From Diogma glabrata (taxonomy: Eukaryota; Arthropoda; Insecta; Diptera; Cylindrotomidae): a stretch of 64,000 nt of DNA. The position numbers and the translations under genes are program-made. Shown here piece after piece: positions 45,491 to 54,413 of this stretch (position 1 is the stretch's first letter; each line of letters starts with the position of its first letter). The notes under the pieces are model-generated. The model made no database searches and was not told the origin of the DNA. It saw only the letters and a list, made by a program, of their open reading frames with translations. The stretch is taken from positions 386,244,865-386,308,864 of the forward strand of contig OY856186.1 in the NCBI GenBank assembly GCA_963693315.1, read 5' to 3'.

Positions 45491-48047
45491 TTTATTTTGT
45501 TTTAAAAGACGTAGGTGTTGAGCGGTCGAGTAGTAAACTGGTTATATTTGAACTCTATGGGTTCGCTACCATTCAGGTCAATATGTTTTTCATAAAAAAA
45601 ATAATAAGTATCAACCGCTGTTTTTCCAATTAATCGAAATAATAAAAATAATAATCGATTAAAGTCTGCAAGTGTAACTCAATCAGAAAATGGATTGAAT
45701 TGTTAAAATTAATACAGGCTTGCATGTCTGTTTAATTATCTTATCTATATAACTCTTTCGTAATATCTTCCGTAGTTACTTACTCACGGAACGCTTTTCA
45801 ATTAAATTTCTAACCGAAAAAGTGAATGTGGTATGTTTTTCAGAATCACTGCTATAGCAGTAGGATATAGCACAAGTTAAAAAGTAAAAAAATCTTGAGA
45901 TAATGTATTTTTTCTGCAAACGGCTGTAACATTTAGCTTTTTTAAGGCGACAGTAAAGTAACTTTCATATTTTTACGGCGGAAGTACAGCAGAAGTACTT
46001 TCATATTTTTGCGGTGGCAGGAAAGTGTCTCCATTTCCTTTTCATATTTTAAACGTTGGCCGCCAAATTATAGACTAAAAAAAAGTAGTACTTTAGCTCC
46101 TAATTAAATAATATACTATTAGTACCGCCTTGTAACGTTTTTCATTATTTTTGTTCCACAGTTTATACTCTATCTATATAATATCTAATTGCTGTAACTA
46201 TTGCAATATTGCATATGCAATGCTGCATGCAGTAATTGGGTATAACAATCTGATTACGGTTTTAAAGTTATAAAGGCTCGAAAGCTCAAAATTCATTCGA
46301 TCAGTTGAAAAATCTTATAATTTCTGCATCAGTTAATCCTTACTTAAACCGATGAATCCTACACTCAGTGTGATGTCAGTTACAGTAATTGAACCTGGCT
46401 TGAACTTGAATGATTAGCTGCAATCTTAGGCTTTAATAAATTTAGAGCATATACATAGTAATTAGCGACCTGCGAAACCTCCAAGAGCATATAATATCAC
46501 TTTCGATCACCTGATTCGGTCGCTGACTATTTTTACCATCGATGAAACCCTTCTCAACTTAACCACCAAGCTTCTAATGTCCTGAAAAATTTAAATTTTG
46601 CTTTGGTGTGTACGAAGTATTTGACTATGTTATTTCGGACAATGTATCTCTTTTATATCCATTGAATTTAAAAATTTCTTGATAAAATACCATGTTCAGC
46701 ACACGTTTTCCTAATAAATTCACCCAAATTCAACGAAATAGAGCGAGTACTTCATCCATTCGTTAATTGATTCATTGATTTTGTTTCTGATAAACTTATT
46801 TTATGAAACCAATGCAACCATCGAAATTTTCTGTTGTAGTTATCCCTTAAATTCACTAAGCCAAAAGTGAAGTTCTGGGGTCTGTCGATAAAATACCATT
46901 CGAAATTGGGATGAAACAGAAAGAACGCTATGCAATTTACCAACTGTATGGCGCATGCCAAGGGCATGAAAGTTAAATGACGCGTATATTAAATTAGTTC
47001 TCATAAACCAAAGAAACCTGCTTAAAGACATTATCAAGGTGTGTGACATTCCCCCGGCTTGTGACGGCGAAAATAAAAACATATTTTGCTTTGTTACAGA
47101 TGAGAGAAATTTTAACCGCTATAACAATAAATTCACTAAATAGTAAAACCTATTTCGACCAATTTTCTAAATTATTTATTTTTAAATTATATTCAATCAG
47201 TTGCTAATAGCGTACTCCTCGCAGAAGGTACACAACTGCAGATCCCTTTCAACCTCGTATCGTATGCCCGATTTATATTTCATAATGCCCGGCCGGGTAC
47301 TCGGTACTTGATTTTATGGTTAATTTCCACTTATGGTTGAAGAATATTGGTTGAAAATTCGTTGGAAAACCGGTGTGTTGATGATTGTTGTTTACTTTAA
47401 AATATCTTGAATTTAATGGAAGTCAAACCCGAGTCCTCCAAGGCGTTCAGCGTGCTCAACACACTAGTTTTTAATTACAATAATAAAGTTTTAAGTAAAT
47501 GAATGAATTGAAATATGAATATGAATTGAATTTTACAAGTAGTTACAGTACATATTTCCTTAAGCATTATCTACACATTTCAAGTTATTGTATACTCTGT
47601 GGATCAGGTTTGAATATTGCAAACTATATCTTATCTTAATAAACGGTCAACTGAGTAAATCGTACACCTTGTCGATAATCAATCCAACCTAAAATAAAGT
47701 AAGATGATGGCTAAAAGAAATATTTAAAATTCAGAATTAATTATAGATTCTACAGAGTAGTTGTTGATTTACATATATATAATCAAAACAAGTGTGAGAT
47801 CTACACGGATATTAAAATTGTTGTATTATAATAAATACCAATAAATCGAACTTAAGCTTATTCACACACATCACGATCAAGTTATATTTAGTTTATTATT
47901 AAATTTGTGTTTGATAAAATAAAACTGATAAGAATTACTACTAAATTTAATTTTCACTAGTTTATTTATAAGACACTAAGTCAATTTGTTTTATACACAT
48001 TTTAACGGTAATCTTATTAAAACAATTTTAATTTTTCTATTTTTCAG
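45491..48047. other. Intergenic sequence and probable 5' region of the simjang gene
   Basis: No protein family recognised; minus-strand ORFs at 46752-47082 show no known motif. Near 45950-46060 an imperfect repeat of AAGTACTTTCATATTTTTGC occurs two to three times. The final part ends in a pyrimidine-rich acceptor TTTTTCAG (48047), so upstream non-coding exons of simjang are likely. Confidence 0.45.
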
Positions 48048-48071
48048 AAATTAGATATTTATAAAACAAAT

Positions 48072-49126
48072 ATGGAAAAAATGGAAGTGGATGATGTGGT
48101 TGATTTAAGTATCGGATCGGGTAGAGAAGCTTTAACGATATCACAAGCAACTGTTCGTGATTTAAGAGTACTAACACAAAACTCGGGTTTAACAATAACA
48201 CCTGCACCACCACCATCACAACCAATAATTCCTATGCATACCCAGTCATCTAATATATCTACAAACGAAGAAGGTAGACTAATTTATTATTTCCATTTCT
48301 CACTTACCAAACAAATTTCAGTATTAAAAAATTATTGCGATATTAATCTTAATTTGATTGTTAGGACGACAACGTCGTGTTTTACGTCCTCGTACTGAAC
48401 CAAAATCATATGCCGAATGTCCAGATATAGTACTAATGCCTACAAAAATAAATGGGCGGCAACAGAATGGGAATATTGATTCTGATACAGATGATGAAGA
48501 AATGCCACCGATTTGTCCAATTAAAGTAACATAGATCTAATATTCTTAAGGTATATAATTTTTAAATGTTTCTATATTTAAAGGAATTATCGGCTGCTGA
48601 AATATGGGAACGTGAAAGAGGGTTGAGAAAATTGCGAGAAGAGTTAAGGAATGAAGAAACCAAATTGGTTCTTTTAAAAAAATTAAAACAATCACAACAT
48701 GTACTGAAAGAAAATGTAGTTGTAACACCGACAAATATAACAAATAATCCATTAGCTACAATATCCAGTGTAGTAAAAGGTTCGTTAAGTGTGACACCTG
48801 CAACAACAGCACCACTCCCAGCACATTCAAAAAATCGTTCGAATGCCATTTTAAGATTTCTGTAAATATTGATATTGTCTGAAAATGAAAATTCTGTTTT
48901 TAATTATTCTATTTGTATAATGTTTAGAGGACAACCAGTTCCTGGGCGGTCAAACAATGTCCTTCCACCTCCACGATCTTCGTTACCTGGTGGTGCCACG
49001 CTTACACCTGGACCACCACATAGAAGCTCGTTAACATTACCTAGAACTGGGTCGAATCTCACAATAACACCTTCTGTTACAATAACACCGACATCAGCAC
49101 CAGCTGCTGGAGCTAAGCCACGTAAT
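48072..49126 (+). CDS. simj: simjang/p66 (GATAD2) transcriptional repressor, exons 1-4
   Basis: NuRD-complex subunit of the p66/GATAD2 family, acting in the nucleus as a bridge to MBD proteins. Exon 1 follows an acceptor at 48047 and starts translation at 48072. Coding exons: 48072-48273, 48365-48525, 48584-48861 and 48928-49126. All splice frames agree, leaving phase 0 at the end. Exon 2 holds a basic patch (RRVLRPRTEPKSYAEC) and an acidic stretch DSDTDDEE. Exon 3 carries the conserved coiled coil CR1, ELSAAEIWERERGLRKLREE and TKLVLLKKLKQSQ, which in this family pairs with MBD2/3. Exon 4 is rich in Pro, Ser and Thr. The gene continues at 57887 after an 8.76-kb intron. Upstream 5' UTR exons are not resolved. 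Confidence 0.93.
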
Positions 49127-49470
49127 GTGAGTTGTAATGTATTGGTTTTGTTTGAATATTTTTATAATACTTATTACGTTTAGGTGAACATTATAACTAT
49201 TATAATAGGAATATTTCTAACTTCTCGTTCTTGTGTCTTTATTGTTGTTTGTGTACATAAGTATTTTTGCAGTCGGTGTTTGTTTATAATATTCTTAATA
49301 TCATCATAACCCTTATTTTAATATTTGTTTTTTTATTGTCAGTTACAATCTGGCGTCTGTTGCACGAGTAATTTTTACTCCAAACTATTGCAGCGGGAAG
49401 GTTTGAGAATTGACAAATTTTATGTTTAAGTAACACAGATGAATAAATTCATGGCAAAAAAACCATTAAT

Positions 49471-50233
49471 GGGCGATTTACATGTTCCAACATTTTTTTC
49501 AGCATTTTTTTTACTGAAAGTTAGAGCTACACGAGATATAAAATTTTTGGTAGTTAAAAAGAGAAATAAATTTATAATCTAGAAGTCGTTGTGCTATAAT
49601 TTTTGACAGATAAACATTGAAAAAATTAATTATTCTTTTGCTGTTTGATGTTTATTAAATTTAAACATAAAAAACATGGATTCTTGGCTTTAAATATTAT
49701 ATTTGGGATGATGTAGTGACGACGATCAAATTTTGATCAATTTCATCTTTGAATGTAGCTTTCAACTTTGAAATTACAACCAAAACCCCCGATATATACG
49801 CCTTCTTCATATTTTAGCACAGAAAAAATCGTGAACTTGTAGCGCCATTTTGAAATTAAAACTCAATATAAAAAAAATTCAAAAAATCGCCTTAACGCCA
49901 TCTAGAAAAATAAAACTCCATATAAAAAAAATTCCAAAAATTTCATCAAAACCACTAATCCAATTTTTTGCATATGGCAATGTTTATTGTTTTTTTAAGA
50001 TGACGTGAATGAATAGGGCTTGTAGAATATCGGAGGTTTTGTTACAACGATAAAATTTTAGAATAGCGATACTATTCAATACAATACAATCAACATTTGC
50101 TCAAAAACTAGAAATAAACTCCAGTAAAATTTGGCATATTTATATTGTTGTTCTTGTCTCGCATACGAAAATCATAATATACTTATTGCTTCATTTTTTA
50201 CTGAAAAAAAATGTTGGAACATGTAAATCGCCC
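49471..50233. mobile_element. MITE-like element with about 32-bp inverted repeats in simjang intron 4
   Basis: GGGCGATTTACATGTTCCAA continuing to ATTTTTTTCAG at the left is mirrored by AATGTTGGAACATGTAAATCGCCC (shared as inverted repeat) at about 50210-50233. The interior contains near-repeats of AAAACTC-ATATAAAAAAAATTC but no ORF. Flanking bases read TTAAT and ATAAT, so the target duplication is unclear. Confidence 0.75.
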
Positions 50234-51170
50234 ATAATGTAAAATTATTTCATTTTATTGAAATATATTTTTTGGAAATTTTTGTTGTTAGAATTTTGAG
50301 TACAATTCGCAAGCTAAACAATTTGTTTAGAACTCAATTCAGATTAATCTGTAAATGACAATATAAACAAATAAAGCAATTTGATGGCATATTATTGCTT
50401 CTCAAAATGGGTGGGTTTACGCCCCAGAAGCACTCGGAACACAATTCCGACCAAGGACCATCACAACAATTTCGACGGAAGGTGCAAATCTGACGCTCCA
50501 TTTTTTGGTAAAGAAGCAGCTGTCACTGGCCTCACTGCTTCAAATACTCCTCGTCATGGCTGGAATTGAAACAAATCCGCGATCAACTAAAACATGGCAC
50601 TGTATAATATGTAAAAACATCTTAAGGGCAAACACAACACACATCTATTCAGTGTTAATACCTGCAAGGAATGGTGCCACCTCAAGAACTGCTCAGGTCT
50701 TGTCACACATAAGCAATGGACAAAGAACTACATAGCGCCATGTTGTCAAGCATCAAGTCAAAATACCAACACGAGTCCACAACAAAACACATTACGAATG
50801 AACATGCTACCGGAAACTCCGAGTGATGTAAAAATTATGCAACTAAATTGCAACGCTCTCACGAATAAGATCGACAATATAATAAACTATATGTGCAATA
50901 ACAATATTCTAGTCACGTTTCTCCAAGAAACAAAATTAAATGTTAGATTTAAGATTAGTGATAGTATCTGTGATTATAAAATTATAAGGCTGGATAGAGG
51001 GAAAGACAATGGTAGGCGAAAATCCGAAATTCTACGTCCACGCCGTTCTACCTGGGTAACGCTAACAGAATTAGGTTGGTGTAGTTGAGAGGGGCAGAGT
51101 AAATACTGCTTATACTCAATGATTCTGCACCATGGCGAGTCATTGGCGCCATAAAACCAATGCAACTCAA

Positions 51171-51332
51171 GCGTCTGTTCTCCATGTTAGGGGCGGCTTG
51201 GAGCGGGCGTCTGTCTTGGATCAAGCGGCTCGCTATATAAATGTGTAGAAAGCGTCTGTTCTCCATGTTAGGGGCGGCTTGCAGCGGGCGTCTGACTTGG
51301 ATCAAGCGGCTCGCTATATAAACGTGTAAAAA
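51171..51332 (+). repeat. Two 81-bp tandem repeats with TATA-like box in the RTE 5' UTR
   Basis: Unit 1 (51171-51251) and unit 2 (51252-51332) differ at only a few positions. Each is GC-rich and ends CGGCTCGCTATATAAA. Tandem promoter monomers are known in some LINE 5' UTRs. Here the TATA-like box in each unit makes promoter activity plausible, but this is inference. Confidence 0.88.
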
Positions 51333-51386
51333 GGTTGTTTCTGGTGATCCTAAGATGCAGAACGAACCCATTCACGAAAATTTGGG

Positions 51387-54300
51387 TTGGGCGAAGGGCT
51401 AACACCCCATTTCCGTAAAAAAATTATTGTCATGAATTCTGTACACAGGCCTCGGAATATCTCGGAATCATTATTGGAACGATCTTGGAAACTGTACCCG
51501 GACTACGATTTAAAAATGGGAACCTGGAACGTGCTAAGCCTTAGAAGACCAGGAGATCTCCTAAAACTCACACAACAAGTCGAGAGCTACACACTAGATA
51601 TAGTGGCATTACAAGAACTAAGATGGCCAGGTAGTGGAATCCATGAAACAGCGAAAGGATACACTCTTTATTATTGCGGTCATCAAAACGGAGGAGAATT
51701 TGGAGTTGGCTTTCTTATACGCCGTCGCGTGAATCAGCATGTTATCGACTTCTGCCCAATTAATATGCAGTTATGCACACTGAGAATCCGCACGCAAAAA
51801 TTCAATGTAACGATCGTCAATGTTCATGCACCTACTGAAGATAAAGCAGATGATATTAAAGACCTGTTCTTCCTAGAACTCGAAGAAGTCATCAATAAAA
51901 TCCCGCGGCACGATATAAAAATCGTGGTAGGTGACTTTAATGCTCAAATCGGTAGGATTGCAGAACTTAAAACACATATCGGCCCTAACAGCTTGCATCA
52001 TACCAGCAACAATAACGGTTTTCGCGCAGCCGAGCTGGCTATGATGTATGATCTAGTAATATCCAGCACTTTCTTCCCTCACAAGAGAATTCACAAGGCA
52101 ACGTGGAAATCAAATGACGGAAGAACGAAAAATCAAATCGATCACGTCATGATTTCTAAGAGACACTCCACAAGTGTAACTGACGTTCGATCATACAGAG
52201 GTGCTGATATGGACACTGATCATATGCTTGTCATCTTTAAGTACAAGTGCAAATTATCATCTACATTTAATAGACAAGCAAAAAAGACCGTGCGCTGGAA
52301 CGTCGATGCATTTAAACATCCGGAAACGCTGAACAGATATCAGGAAATAATAACACAAAACATAGAAGAACATGACATCTCTTCTGAGATGCCATTAAAC
52401 ATACAAGAAGAATGGCAAACGCTTCAATCAACCATTATAGCCGCAGCACAAACTACAATCGGAAAGCGGCCACCGAAATCACACAACGAATGGTTCGACG
52501 ACGAGTGCCGCCAATCCGTTGAACATAAACAAAAACTGCGAGAAAAATGGATAACAAGGAACACCCGAAGCTCCCAAGCTGATTATCTATGCGCCAGGAA
52601 AGCCTCAGCAAAACTTCTACGTAAAAAGAAACGCGAACACATGAAGAGCTGCATTGAAGACATCAACCAACATGCGGCCAACGGAAATTCAAAAGAGTGC
52701 TTTGCCAATGCACGGAATCTGACAAAAGATTTCCACCCAAGATCTACAGCCATCAAAAATGAAAATAATGAACTTACAACAAGTGAACGTGATGTGCTGG
52801 CAGTGTGGCGATCCCACTTTCAAGACCTATTGAATAGGACGAATGAAGTTCATCCTATTCGAGCAATTGCTCTATCAACTGAGGAGATTTTTGTCCCTTA
52901 CCCAGCAATAGAGGAAGTGGAAGTTGCAATTAAAAAACTGAAAAATGGCAAATCACCAGGTTTCGATGGAATTCCCGCAGAACTTTTGAAAAATGGAGGA
53001 GCAGCTCTGGTATCACGTATATACGATCTGATTCTTGCAATCTGGGACCAAGAAGAACTACCTGCTGAATGGAAAACAGCTCTCATTGTTCCGCTACATA
53101 AGAAAGGTGACCGTCTAAAGTGTGCGAATTATCGTGGCATCGCACTGTTGAACACAGCATATAAAATACTAGCTAATGTCGTACTTGCTCGACTCATCCC
53201 GTTCGCCGAATCTATCATCGGTGACTATCAGTGTGGTTTTCGTCCCAACCGCTCAACCACAGATCAATGTTTTACATTAAGGATGATTCTGGACAAATGT
53301 TGGGAGTACAACATCAGCATTCACCAGCTCTACGTTGATTTCAGGCAAGCATATGATAGTATCATCCGCGACAACCTCTGGTCCGCACTCATATGCCTTG
53401 GTATCACAGCGAAACTTGTTTCTCTGTGCAAACTCACAACATCGGGATCAAATTGTAGAATAGTCATCGAAGGGTCAGTTTCTGATCCTTTCGATATAAC
53501 ATCAGATGTTCGACAAGGTGATGCACTCGCGCCTGTACTGTTTAATTTGGCGCTGGAGTACGCGATAAGAAAAAGCCGAATTGAGACGCAAAACTGCATA
53601 TATAATAAATCTAGTCAAGTTCTTGGCTACGCAGATGATATTGTGCTTCTCGGACGTAGAACGAGCGATATTAAAGATAGTCTCTCTCAGCTTGAAAGAA
53701 ATGCTAAACGACTTGGATTATGCATCAACACCGGCAAAACTAAAGTGTTAACATCTAAGAACATACCTCCCGGAAATCTGGATACTGGCGACTACGAAGT
53801 GGAACGCGTGGAAAACTTCAAATACCTCGGGTCTGTAATAACATCGTCAAATGACATGCAGGCATATATCAAAGCCCGTGTCTCTGCCGCATATAGAGTT
53901 TTCTACGCATACTCAAAACTTCTGCGATCAAAACATCTTTCGCGGTCGTGTAAACTCACACTTTACAAAGCATTAATTCGACCTGTGCTTACATTTGGAA
54001 GTGAAAGCTGGACACTGACTTCCTCCGATTGTAGAATTTTATCAACATTCGAGAGGAAGGTCATACGAACAATTTATGGTCCATGTAAAGTTGCTGAAAA
54101 TCAGTATAGAATCCGAATGAATCACGAAATCAGACAGCTTCTTGGAGGCTGCGATGTAATCGGATTCATTAAATCTAACCGGATCAGATGGTTTGGTCAT
54201 GTAGAAAGGGCTCCATTAGATAGAATGATAAAAAAAGCGTCCCAACAACAATCAGCTGGTGTTCGTCGAAGAGGAAGACCTAGACAACGCTGGCGTGATG

Positions 54301-54413
54301 ACATCATCCAAGATCTTCGTGATATAGGATGTCGAAACTGGGGTCAACTGGTCATGGAACGAGATGATTGGAAGCTTATTGCACAGACGGCAAAATCCCT
54401 TCATGGGATGTAA
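51387..54413 (+). CDS. RTE endonuclease/reverse transcriptase, intact ORF
   Basis: 1008 codons without interruption. The endonuclease covers about residues 38-290: MGTWNVLSLRRPGDLLKL, ALQELRWPG with the catalytic Glu, VVGDFNAQIGR, NQIDHVMISK and DTDHMLVI. The reverse transcriptase covers about residues 500-830: KLKNGKSPGFDGIPAELLK, PLHKKGDRLKCANYRGIA, QCGFRPNRSTTDQCF, LYVDFRQAYDSI, SDVRQGDALAPVLFNLAL and YADD at about residues 748-751. The RTE C-terminal signature is NRIRWFGHVERAPLDRMIKK and RRGRPRQRWRDDI. The protein would nick DNA and reverse-transcribe the element RNA at the nick. All key residues are present, so this is the only element in the window that looks competent. The ORF lies in the same orientation as simjang. 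The true start might be the Met at 51432 rather than 51387. Confidence 0.95.
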   Translation: MGEGLTPHFRKKIIVMNSVHRPRNISESLLERSWKLYPDYDLKMGTWNVLSLRRPGDLLKLTQQVESYTLDIVALQELRWPGSGIHETAKGYTLYYCGHQNGGEFGVGFLIRRRVNQHVIDFCPINMQLCTLRIRTQKFNVTIVNVHAPTEDKADDIKDLFFLELEEVINKIPRHDIKIVVGDFNAQIGRIAELKTHIGPNSLHHTSNNNGFRAAELAMMYDLVISSTFFPHKRIHKATWKSNDGRTKNQIDHVMISKRHSTSVTDVRSYRGADMDTDHMLVIFKYKCKLSSTFNRQAKKTVRWNVDAFKHPETLNRYQEIITQNIEEHDISSEMPLNIQEEWQTLQSTIIAAAQTTIGKRPPKSHNEWFDDECRQSVEHKQKLREKWITRNTRSSQADYLCARKASAKLLRKKKREHMKSCIEDINQHAANGNSKECFANARNLTKDFHPRSTAIKNENNELTTSERDVLAVWRSHFQDLLNRTNEVHPIRAIALSTEEIFVPYPAIEEVEVAIKKLKNGKSPGFDGIPAELLKNGGAALVSRIYDLILAIWDQEELPAEWKTALIVPLHKKGDRLKCANYRGIALLNTAYKILANVVLARLIPFAESIIGDYQCGFRPNRSTTDQCFTLRMILDKCWEYNISIHQLYVDFRQAYDSIIRDNLWSALICLGITAKLVSLCKLTTSGSNCRIVIEGSVSDPFDITSDVRQGDALAPVLFNLALEYAIRKSRIETQNCIYNKSSQVLGYADDIVLLGRRTSDIKDSLSQLERNAKRLGLCINTGKTKVLTSKNIPPGNLDTGDYEVERVENFKYLGSVITSSNDMQAYIKARVSAAYRVFYAYSKLLRSKHLSRSCKLTLYKALIRPVLTFGSESWTLTSSDCRILSTFERKVIRTIYGPCKVAENQYRIRMNHEIRQLLGGCDVIGFIKSNRIRWFGHVERAPLDRMIKKASQQQSAGVRRRGRPRQRWRDDIIQDLRDIGCRNWGQLVMERDDWKLIAQTAKSLHGM

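Noticed and set aside
46752..47082. Two minus-strand ORFs of 71 and 80 codons
   Set aside because: They overlap in different frames and show no domain or conserved motif.
48546..48849. Minus-strand ORFs opposite simjang exon 3
   Set aside because: These are antisense shadows of a clearly conserved coding exon.
49335..49430. Possible extra simjang exon after an ATTGTCAG acceptor-like site
   Set aside because: The following sequence does not encode anything resembling the p66 family, and exons 4 and 5 already join in frame.
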